A DNA stretch of 64,000 nt from Lineus longissimus (taxonomy: Eukaryota > Nemertea > Pilidiophora > Heteronemertea > Lineidae). The first letter of the stretch is position 1; each line of letters begins with the position of its first letter. The position numbers were made by a program, and so were the translations under genes. Of the stretch, positions 45,701 through 57,700 are shown in pieces. A model generated the notes under the pieces. It was given only the letters and a program-made list of their open reading frames with translations, did not search any database and was not told where the DNA came from. The stretch spans positions 7,814,001 through 7,878,000 of the forward strand of contig NC_088317.1 in assembly GCF_910592395.1 (NCBI RefSeq), in the 5' to 3' direction.

Positions 45701-48700
45701 ACCATTTTAAACTCCACCCTACTACTGACTAAAGCTAAAACTCCAACCTTAAAACCTACTTGAAACATATTTACACAACAACGCACTCACCCAATAACTC
45801 AGTCACACAATAGCACCATTCAACTCTTAAAATACCCTATATACACCATTCAACTATTACAACACCATAATTATTCACCATGGTCGGTCATCGGTCAATT
45901 CGTTACACATAGGTACCTCTTCGGGCTACATAGGTACCTCTTCGGGGAACATAGGTACCGGGGAACATAGGTACCTTCGGGGTACATAGGTACCTCTTCG
46001 GGGAACATAGGTACCGGGGAACATAGGTACCGGGGAACATAGGTACCGGGGAACATAGGTACCGGGGAACATAGGATATCGGGGAATATAGGTACCGGGG
46101 AACATAGGTATGCTCCTTTTTGCACACTGAAATTTTCTGTTCGGTGAACCCGGTACCGATCTACCAGTAACTTAAACTGTTCAGCCTCTTCTGCGGTTAG
46201 ATACGGTTGGAAGGAGTGTTCAAACCAATGTTTGGCTGTCTCCTCCTTCATTCAACCTGTTGCTGATGAAGTTATGACCACGTTTTCTGGTAGCTCTTGG
46301 TCCGCCAAGGCTGCAAGCTGCCTGACGAATCCTTTATTTGGGAAAGTCACGTGAGCCGCCACTTTTCCGCCGGTTGCAGTGTTTGCAAGAGTAACTGTAC
46401 ATCCAAGTTTGGTGCTGGACCTTGAGGTGCGGATGTCCACGGACTTTGCTCCCTTTGTGCACATGTGTACTTTGGTCGTAGCTCAAACAAGGCAAACGTT
46501 TGATCCATGTTAAAGAGAGGTCTCATCGGAATTTCAAATCAGTCGATCGTGTCCGTGACGTTGTCTCTGAACACTTGCACACCATTGGCGGCATCAACTT
46601 GGAGGGTGGTCGTATTTTTGTTAGCTTTCCGGAATGAAACTTTCTTCCAGTCCATAAAGTTCGCCACCCAGCCGTTCGAAGCATGAAATTCGTGCATGAC
46701 TGGTCGAGTCCGGATGAAATTTTATCTATCGTCAGCGGGGAACGCGTGCCACCAGTCTTTGAAAATTAACATAGCTTTCTCTTGGATGTCTTCAATGGCG
46801 ACAGGCAGCCTTTTTTCTCTAACCCCTCTAAACCAGACGATTAGTCTCTCTTCAACATCAACGTTCCCCTCTTTTACGTGTCGGACTTTGCCTTTTCCTT
46901 CACCAGCTTTTTCTTCTAGTTCTTCCAAATTCCATTTCTGCATTGTTCGGACTGAGATTTCATAGTGTTCTGCAAATTCACGCATGCTGCTGACGGTTCC
47001 GTCCAGCAGAGCAGCCTCAAGGTCCTGCAAGGAGGCTATTTTCTCTCTAACTGTATAACTTCTCCGGCATTTTCGCAATGGCTCTTGACCATCCATCGTC
47101 ACAATTGGCATGTGAGCAACTGAAACGATATACCCGCTTATACAGGTCTAGGATGACCTTGAGGACATATAGGAAAGAAGACACGATGTCTGTCTGCCAC
47201 TCTTGCGCAATTGTTGACAAAACCTATCAGTTGAAACGATTGTCGTAATAGGCCGCGGACACCTTGAAATTGGGCGTACTGAAGTCGGCCAGATGGTGGG
47301 CCCATTGGCCATGCCTTTCCTGTACCTTTATTACCTAGATTCACTTTATAAACAACCCTGCCATATTGACTGGTTGCACTGATTGCTGCTTGGCGTTAAT
47401 TATCTATATTTAACAGTTGGGAAGCTCATACATCCATAGTGTAATTAAGTAATCTCCTCTAAAAATGCTCATCTTAGAGGGACTGGAACTCATTTGTCAT
47501 TAAAGGGACAGTACACCTGCCTCATAAAATGATGTCAACAATTAACATTAACAGTATCATACCGTCTTAAAGCCCACTGGTGGAGCTGCATTAAGTGAAC
47601 TTCATGGAAAACTTTGTGTAAAAGTGAACTAATCCCTGTATTCTAGTTATTCATTGAAATACGAGTCCGTGAAGATTATAACTGAGCACCATGTACTATT
47701 GTTCTGTGTAACAGCATTTGTTTTGGTGACGGCAATTGCCCCCATCCTCTCATGCTGCGGCCCGTAGAGTATAATAATTCATTAGACGCGTTGGCCTTTT
47801 ATGATTCTAAATTAGTATTAAGAAATAAGCATTAACCTGATTAACCTGATTCGAGTGGTTCCGTTCCTACTTATCTCAGCGCACACAACAGGTAGTGATA
47901 AACGGTGCTAAGTCCAACGTGAAACACCTTGACTATGGAGTCCCTCAGGGGTCTGTTTTGGGACCCTTGTTGTTCCTTATTTACATTCTTCCACTTGGTG
48001 ACATTCTGAAGGGCTGCTCCATTAGTCGCCACTGCTACGCCGACGACATCCAAGCGTACAGGGCACTCGTGTGTCTTAGGGCGGTTATTCAATGTGCAGA
48101 ACTTGAGCAAAAGCTGAGCAGCATTCAGGACTGTCTAACTGTGAACAAGTTGAAGGGTAACCCCGACAAGACGGAATTTATGTTGTTCTGCCACCAACGG
48201 GCATTAGAGTCAATCGTGCTGCCAACTCTCACCAATGCTGGGACTGTTGTTCATGTATCAAAAGTTCCTGTTCGAAATCTAGGGGTTCTGTTCAATTCAA
48301 ATCTGTCGATGGATCCTCATGTGTCAAGCGTCGTGCGCGCGGCTTCTTACCATCTGAGGAATATTGGTCTGGTCAGGAGACAGCTTACAACTGAAGCAAC
48401 AAAGAGCCTGGCACAATCTCTTGTCCTGTCCAGGCTAGACTATTGTAACAGCAGTCTCGCCGAAATTTCCGAGAAATCACTACATAAGTTGCAGCTTGTG
48501 CAAAACCGTGAAGCGCGTCTTATCACCAGGACCCCGCGGCGATCCCCTATTACTCCGGTGCTAGCCAAGTTACACTGGCTGCCTGTGTGCGAGCGTATAA
48601 TTTTCAAACTACTCCTCCTGACCTTCAAAGCATACCACCGGCTTGCACCAATTTACCTGAACGATCTCATCCAACATTACGTGCCTCCTCGTTACCTTCG

Positions 48701-51700
48701 CTCTGAATCTCAGGACCTTCTCACTTGCAGGAAATATAGATTGAAAACATTTGGAGGTCGAGCGTTCGCCACTTTAGCACCTCAACTGTGGAACTCTCTT
48801 TCCCCCACCTTGAGAGCTACATCGGATGTCTCAACCTTTCGCAAAGAACTCAAGACCCTTCTTTTCAATAGAGCTCACCAGCGCCGGTGAACATTTGTTT
48901 CAAGTGATACAGGTGCTTTACAAATAACAATTTATTTATTAATTTATTATTATTATTAAGTGTGTTATACAAGAAACAGAAATTGCATTTTTGGATTTTA
49001 CCTGACCCGCAAAGCATGGTATGAGTGCGTCCATATCACACCAATGACAGTCGCTATCAGTGTTAATCAAACTTAGCAAAGTTCGTATGTAGGACGGGCG
49101 ATGGCAGACCGATTCCTCGCATCAGAGTATTGTACAATTTTTTTTCCGAGCTTCACCTTCGCAAGGCGGTGATAGACTGGCGCGTCGACATAGCGTTTTG
49201 TATTAGTAGCGCAGTGCTGCAGAAATTAAAGAGGTTGAATAGCGCCTCCAGAAGCAAGCAACAGCGCCACCCGTAGCAGAAATAAGAACTGCTTAGTGAC
49301 GTCATGGTTTCCATATGCGGCATCTCATTTGCATATTTTTACAACCTTATTTACTACGAGTTATAAATATGCCAGTAGCACGTGGAACATGCCGGGCGGC
49401 GCTGTCAGGTGTTTCCACTATGGGTTACATAATCGGCCACAAAGAGGCCAGTGTTCCAGTAAATGAAGTTAGCAATGATAGCGAAAGAATGTTAGTGTAT
49501 GTTACGCAGTCAATAGCGATAGTAGTGAGTTGGAGAGAGGAGAAAATGGAAAATGGAGAGAATAGTAGTATGGATTTCGAGTCCCAAGAAGAAACTTTGC
49601 AAAGTTTTCATCAAACTAATAATCATATTCCTTCCTTCTCTGTCTCCATCAATTAAAAGTTGCTGCAGTCAACCTGATGCGTTTATCCGCGAGTGAATCA
49701 ACGAGACGAAGCATTTTTCAAGCATCCGAATGGTACCTTACAGATCCGCAAGGGGCGCGTTACCGTAAATGTTGCAAAAATCAATAACGTGATCGTAAAT
49801 ATTGTCATATTTTTCAAAATGAGAGTATGTAAATGATACGCAGACGGTAAACCAATGAAAGGCCAGTATCTATTGAACCTTACAAGTGATTTGGGGGCCT
49901 TGAAACTCCTTATATTTATCAATGAAACCTTATTCCCGCCTAAGGTTTTGACCGGGCCGTCCAAAACTCCCCATTTTTTGGCGGGCCATTCCCTTTAACA
50001 GTAAAAACGTCAGTCTGTCACTACCGCAGCCTCTGAACAGACAAAATCTTAAAACCACAGGATGACACAACCTTTTTTATACATATGTAAAATAAAACCG
50101 CAGTATCAACAAATGGTTCATGATATTTGCTGCTCGGGTGGTGCATCAGGCAACAAAATGGCAAAATAGCTGTCAATCACATTATCATTTAGCAATTACT
50201 GTCAAAGACCCTTATTCATCGATGATTATCTCGCAAATACCACATCAGATTATCACACCAAACTGCTCATTTCTTTTTTTGATCATTTAACATAATAATA
50301 CTTATATGAACAACATTGAATGACCACAACTCCCTTATGTCAGGTTATCCCTTAATGAGTGTCTATAGAAATGTTCCTTTTGAGCTAAAAATACATTCGT
50401 CCCTCAATCAAAGCAGGTTTTCTTTTTTATTTGACCAATAATAAACTTGCAAGGGCTACTATACACCTTACTCTTCCACCCCATGCATAGCAAACTATGA
50501 ACTTTCGAGGATCTAAGTTCCTGAAAGTGGATGCTTAAGCCAGTGAAACATCATTCCTGTGTTTGTCCCCATATTTAAATGTTTCCATACAACAGACAAC
50601 TAGAAGAAAAACCATGAGGGGAAAACAGAAAATGTGCCAATCTTTGTTTCAGCGAGGTTCGCAAATAGATGACGCAAGAGCCAATGAATAACTTTTTTAC
50701 AGAGATATTCCAAAGGCAAACATCTGGTGTTCTCTCCACCACGTAGGACATTGAGATATAGTAGGGTCAAATTATGCCGGGAAAGTTTGGAATAAGGCAA
50801 ATGGGCGTGTCTTCGAAGTGTGGACAAGCATGAAATTTAGGAGCCGTAGAGCACTGACAAAACTGAAGATAAGAGTTGCCCGCATACACTGCTATGCAAG
50901 TAGGAAGAACAGTCTAATGGCCACATTCATTCTTTCTGCTGGATAGACAAGATCAGGGCACTTAATAGCATACACAAAACAGAATATAGAAAAACACTTC
51001 TTCCCCAAATACAGCAGTGAAATAGTAAGTACACCGATCATATGTCATATCTGTTGAGGGGGGGGGGGATTGCCAGCTGTGCAATTAAATTGATTTTCTT
51101 TTCAATTCAAACTCCAAAACTCACACATACACATTTACAAACCATGGAAACCCCTTTCGGCTGTCAACAAAATGATGGCAGATTAATGTCAGAATGGCAT
51201 TTGAAATCTATTATCTATTAGATAGGCTGTTGGAATGTGGTTGGGGCATGAGGGAAATAATATAAGACCTATCCATCTCTGAGTTCGCAATGATTCCACT
51301 GCAGCAGCCAATTTAGATGTGCTGGGGGGGGGGGCACGACTTGGAAAAAGTGCAATTGATCTGGTCATTTTTCAATTACACTGTACTCGGTCATGAGTAA
51401 CAGAATCGATGAAAGAAATGTGAACCAAATGTAAGTTGTCAAAATCAGTAACCTCGTATTCAACGCATATCAACTCTCTGATCTCGGATTACCTTTTTTT
51501 GATACGCACTGTATAACTTTCCATCTTACTTGATGTTTATCGTTTATTATAATGAGGCAATAATCGCCGTCACCAAGCGTGATACTCAATCTGTGTTCAT
51601 GAATGGGGTGTTCATAAGCAGTCTCTCTGCTCTGTGACGAGTCTTTAACATCTCCTGAATTTGTCCGTCATCTGAAGAGTTTAGTGGTGTGTTTTTCCAC

Positions 51701-54700
51701 CAGACACTTGTCTTAAACCAAACACGTTCTCACCAAAGTCAACCAACTGCAAAGAACAATGATACCAAACTGGGTGACATGAATAGATTCAAAATAACCT
51801 CCCGGGGAACAATAGTAACTAATTACAAAAAATCCAGACTGTGTGTGCCACTTTTCCTCACATCATAAATCGACCTTGAAATATTTCTGACTGTTTACAG
51901 CATGACGGGCGCGTCCCCTTTGTCTTTGCCTGTTGAGTAGCTAGACATGTGTAAGACAGTCGCAACATAACTTTGGACCAGGTGGTAAGGATTATGTTCG
52001 ATTGTTTCTAGAGACACAGCCACGTCTTTGTTGGAATAAAGTGAATTGCAATTCCTGGAGAGACATTCACTATCCTGTTCTTTCTTGTCTGTTTAGATGT
52101 GACACTAACATGACTAATGGGATGGGAGACTGTCGCAACATAACTCGGGCCTTAATGTCAGATATGATTGTTCCTAGTAGTATAGAGAGATACATCCCAT
52201 TTTTCCATGTCTGTTGAGATGTTACACTAATACGAGACTGTCGCAGCATAATGATTACCTAAAGAGTTGATAAAAATTGCTGATTGTTCCTAGAGAGACT
52301 TGTACCGTCTTTCCAAGTCAGTTGAGGTGAAACAGTAGGTGATAAGAAATGTGGTCAGCCCTCAATAATTGCAATGATGTGTGATTTTTTTTCAAGATGC
52401 GAAGCTAGCTTAACGTTTCGATTATCCAAGATAATTCACGTTATCAAAGTCCCCTTTTCGTTATTTCGATCCAACTCTTCAGCTGGGACCTGCTCATGAC
52501 ATGCACACAGTCTACTACGTTTGTGTGAGCCATTCATGCATTATTGTCAAATATGAATTGACTGCCTCTGGCAGAGATAACTTCTTTATCAGAAAGAAAA
52601 CACAAAAAGAATTGGCGATTCCTGGGAAACATCCCACAACTTTGTTATGCTGCCCTAAAATCACCGTTGGTTCATGCATGAAGCTATGCTATAAATCTGG
52701 TCTTGTAGTACAGTGAAAAAAATGTTTTCTTTCAAAACGTCTCTGATAGATGACTGTCTGACTCACATACATGAGCATTGTTCGATTAACTTGCCTCAGG
52801 CTTTTGCCCGGACTGACTGACCATGTTGCATCACTAAATAAGCATTCAAAATAAATTAGCTGCAATTATCCACCTTTGGTTATGTTAGTGTACGACCCAT
52901 AGAATGGTCTGATAATGCTGCATTTTAGTAGAGAAATGCAGCATATATTTTTGAGTATATTGCAGCACATTTTCATAGAGCCTCATGTTTCAAGATAATT
53001 TCAGGAATATTTGTTCACAAAATATTTCGTATGGAGTGTAATGCTGCTGTAAGAATTGCAACTTTCTGTTATGGCATTTCTTAGAAATTCTAAGACCATG
53101 CAAACAAGTACATGTAGTCAATTAATTCTAACTTGGTGTACGGGCCTAATAGAGAGATCATTAAATATCGAGATTTTCACGTGATTGTTACTTTGTCAGA
53201 TTGTTGCCATTATTAATGAATGGACCTATGTATTAAACATGCGTTTGTCATCTTTTGATGCCGACCAACTGGCAAAGTTAAACATCATAATCATAACATC
53301 ATAGTTTCAATATGTTTTTGATCTCATATTTGCCTGAATGGACTAATGTTTTGAGTGAATGAGTGTTTGAAAAAGGCCTTTGAAGAAAATATCAAGTTAT
53401 CAAAATAGTGCAAGGAAATGGTAATTTGGAATAATCATATTTTCATGATATTTCTGAACTGACCAATTTAGTTGACCAGTTCAGTGATCGTTTAACATTA
53501 CTGGACAAGTAGTTGTTAACGCTTCCATGCCAATGTTATGTCGCTTATGCATGTACTTATACGTATACTTTTATATGGCTGAAGATATAAGGCAAGTATA
53601 AAGCTGACATGGAGTTTCGTGCAAACCATCTATTAGTTTCAAGTATAAACCAGAAAATGTCAAAGCCACTACAAAAACATTTCTTGCTCTGAACTTTCCA
53701 ACGTAAAATACGCAAATGGGAAGTGTCCTGAAGACTTCAAGTTGGAATATTTTTTGGGCTTTAAAGTTTCTGAATATACCTAGCTAAACCGAACATGTTT
53801 TCTCTTGTCAACGACGTTGCAAATTCATATAGAGCCTGTGGAATGTTTTTCTTAGCGTTTTATTGGATTGTACAGCATTCAGTTGGTTTTGAAAAGGGTC
53901 ATCAAAGTCACACTATGAAAACAATTTACAACAGATTTGTCAAAGTAACTGTGGATTAATTAGGGACACCATTCCAAAGATGGGATGTGGGCTGTTTATT
54001 GAGAATATCTGAATGGTTCCTTTCGTATTTCTTAGACTAGGGAAACATGGCCGATGCAAAAATGTCCAAAACTGAAAATCATGATTTTGAAACGAAAAAA
54101 AGTCCCAACTTGCGTATTTCAAAGTTTAAATTTTAGAACTTGATGGCGTTTTTGTCGGCCTGTGTGAATGCTCTGTGTGAATGCGCCAAAGCTTTTGACT
54201 GAAGTGACAGGGCTCGAGACGTCGCATTGTGACGTCATGACGTCAGAAGACCCATCCTGACGTCGGATTTATGACGTCGCCCGTGACGCACATGACGCGA
54301 AGGTAAAATCGCCGCGCGGGCAAGCTGAATAACGTTAGATAAAACTAATAAACGGCGTTACATCGGATGTTAGTTGGAAATTCAAAAATCGGGCTTCGTA
54401 AGGACACTTTCAGGACCCGTTAAATGCTACATGCAAAATCTGGGGTCGCTCAGCCATTCGGTATGGGAGATATGAGCGCACAAACAAACAAACCAACAAA
54501 CAAACACACAAACTTTTCTCGAATTTAGTAAGGATTGTAATTGCTTGGACCTACATCAAACCTAACACTACATGACACAATACCATGCTCTTCATCCGTC
54601 TTTCCTCCACATGAGGTGAGCACAATGGCCGTGGCCATTTCATTTGTTGTATATCTAATGAACGCTGATAGCTAGAATCATGAAAGTTTTACTGTGGGTG

Positions 54701-57700
54701 CATCTCGTAAGGGTGCTTGAAATATAATCCAAGGTTTTAATTTTACCTATTTTTCAAGATCACAGAGGTCAAAGTTAGCTATCGGCATGGCTGTTAGGCA
54801 ATAGCGGCACGTTTCGTAATCGCTGGTGTTGCTGACTTGAAATCTTGTACATATGTACCCCTAGTCAAAGAACTCAGAAATTAAATTTGCTGTGATTTGA
54901 TTCATGGATTAGCCACCAGGGGGCCAAACCTGAAACACAAAAAGGGCTATTTCTCCTGAACTAATGGCTGGATCATTTCCAAATATTTATATTAGGTACA
55001 TCAGGTAAAGATACACAACATAATACCTGGGTTTTTTTTATTTGACGTGATTTTCATGGTCACAGAGGTTGACTTTCAATGATATTTTTATGGTTGGTAC
55101 TCCAAGCAACGATACATCACATGTCATACCAACTTTGGTTTTACCTATTTACTATACATGCAGCAGGTTTCTTAACCAGGATGAATTCCTAACCACCAAA
55201 TATCTGTACGGTGAGCACAATGGCGGTTTCATTTGTGGGAATATTGGTGTGAAGTAGGGGGATGTTTCTTTCGATAGCGCATGCGATGTGATTATTGGTT
55301 TTGCAACAAGGAGGCCATCACCACTTTTGGTTTCCGCACAATAACTTTACAATGGCTTTTGCAATTCATTTCATTTCTTGTGAGTATATTGCGATGGAGA
55401 AGGGGCAGGTTCCTTTCAATAGTGGGTGTGTTGTGATTCTCAGTTTTGCCACTAGGGGGTCATCTGACCATCCTAAAATGTAGAATGATTGGCAACTAGC
55501 ACAGCGAGGTTGTGGTGATTCTGCTTATTTTGCCAGTAAACCTGACTGGGATGTCAATGCACAGCCACTCGGTCACGGTTACATCACTACAACACCCCCT
55601 TCAAAATACATCATTCTATGAACAATTAACAAAACCTGGTATATGCCACGCTCTGCATAGTTCTTGTCATCGATTTGATATATCATTACTTTCCACCAGC
55701 ATGCTGCTCCCTATATCAGAAATTGTAGTATCACTGGAAAGGAATTGACGCAGTCGCAAAAAAGGCCTTTTTTATGATCAGCCCAAGGCATCTGTCACTT
55801 ATTGATGGGCCTGACTTGCGTAGAGTATGAATGAGATATAATTCTCATTTCCCGTAGTAATACAGTTTTATCAATTCCTACCTACCCATGTAAGACTACG
55901 TATCCTGCAATCCCCACAGCAATGGGACTTTCTTGAAAACTTTTTTAAAAAGTTGAAAAGTACCGGTGTCACGGCGGCATACCAATACCATGATGCATGT
56001 AGTTCGATTCTGCCAGAACATGAGGACTAAAGATGTAGATTTACTTACAGTGAATACGACATGGTTAGTTTTATCATCCGTTCGGTGCTGCCATCTGGTC
56101 TTGGCTAGACGAACGTGCGACAATTACATGTGTTGCCAATTATCCAGATCCTGCCCTGAATTTCCAAATTTCCAACTCGTCCAGTCCATAGAATTCAACA
56201 CGCTGTGAATATATACATTCAATAACGCGAACTCATAATAATCTTAAAGGGAAGCTATGGGAATAAATTAATGCAGTAAACTCAAATATTTTTGTAAACA
56301 AATACATACCAAGTTACATGACGAACAAATACTCTACACCAAGGATATGATGAATATTCCTAGATAGTGCAGAAAATTGCATTTAATAAGCAGTTTGCGG
56401 GGGTAGCCATGTTTGTTCAGATCTCCCGGGCGAATGACGTCATGGATGCAGTGGGGTTTTTTCATCAAGGCGAGTACTACTTGTTTCCACTAAGTTTCCG
56501 GACCTTTTTCTGCCCTGGTACCTTGGCTCAAACGCATAGTGAACTAGACCTGCTCGTTCTTCTGCTGATGCACGGTTGTAATCGAAGGATTCATCGCTGG
56601 ACGTCGACGAAATCGAAGAACTGTCATCTGTCATTTCGCTGTCATTCCAAGCATTTGCCATTGTTCGAACAGCTGATTGTCACAATGGCTGCATGCATGA
56701 CGTCATTGGCTCTCCGTTTGGAGGAGAGATCAGATTAAAATCCCCCAAGATGGCGGCATACTTGATTAAAAAATAAGCAATTAAAATCATCCATTTCACT
56801 CATTAACGTTTGTTTATTTATAAACTTCACAAATGATTGTCGTAAGGAAGTACTTTATGATAGTTTGCGAAATGTTGATTAATTCTAGGATTATGTTGAT
56901 TAACCGCTAGGCCTATGAACCTTAAACTTTGTACACAGCACCCCCTAGGTCAGGTGACCTCTGACACTGAATTTCGGTCCGATCTGATTCTCAACTTGGC
57001 CACCAGGGGGCCAAATGACGATATCTAAAAAGTGTGATATCTCGCTTATTAGTGACTTGTTTTCGATGAAACTTTTGTTGTAGGTACTCATAGCAAATAT
57101 ACATCTTATATCATACGGGTTTTTAATTTGACCTACTTTTCAAGGTCACAGAGGTCATATGGCGTAAATTGGCCGTTAGAGTGTAAACTATGGCACGTTT
57201 CTTAACCACTAAAGCTATGAACTTGAAACTTGGTACATATAACCCCTATATCACATAGCCTCTGGTGCTGAATTTCAGTTTGATCTGATTCTCAACTTTG
57301 CCACCAGGGGGCCAAAAGTGGAAATCTAAAAAGTGTGATATCTCGCTTATAAGTGACTTGTTTTTTTCGATAAAATTTTTATGGTAGGTACCCATAGGAA
57401 GAGTACATCACATATCTTACGGGTTTTCAATTTGACGTACTTTTCAAGGTCACAGAGGTCATATGGCGTAAATTGGCCATTAGAGTGTAAACTATGGCAC
57501 GTTTCTTAACCAGTAAAGCTATGAACTTGAAACTTGGTGCATATAACCCCCTACATCAGATAACCTCTGATGCCGAATTTTGGGTCGATCTGATTTTTTA
57601 TTCGGCCACCAGGGGGCCATAATGGAAAAAGTAAGAAGTGCAATATCTTGCTTATTTTTAGTGATTCGTTTTCGATAACATTTTTATGGTAGGTTCTCCT

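Larger units (their letters stand above)
40321..45907 (-). mobile_element. Gmr1-like Ty3/gypsy LTR retrotransposon lacking reverse transcriptase
   Basis: Two 667-bp LTRs (TG...CA) flank one long minus-strand ORF. CATAG at 40316-40320 and 45908-45912 is the 5-bp target duplication, drawn from the minisatellite unit itself. By direct comparison the LTRs differ at five positions, so the insertion is young. The domain order in the ORF is Gag, protease, integrase, then the C-terminal part of RNase H. Integrase before RNase H is the order of Gmr1-type elements, not of ordinary Ty3/gypsy. RT and the N-terminal part of RNase H are missing. Confidence 0.9.

Noticed and set aside
49315-49656. 113-codon frame
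   Set aside because: No recognisable motif, no splice-compatible neighbours; an alternative reading resembling a Cys/His start was too short.
47500-49998. A 2.5-kb element with TTAAAGGGA ends
   Set aside because: Only about nine bases of the ends match and the span contains an independent LINE; support is too weak.
51058-51334. G runs as G-quadruplex elements
   Set aside because: Single homopolymer runs of 9-11 bases are common in this sequence and prone to assembly error.
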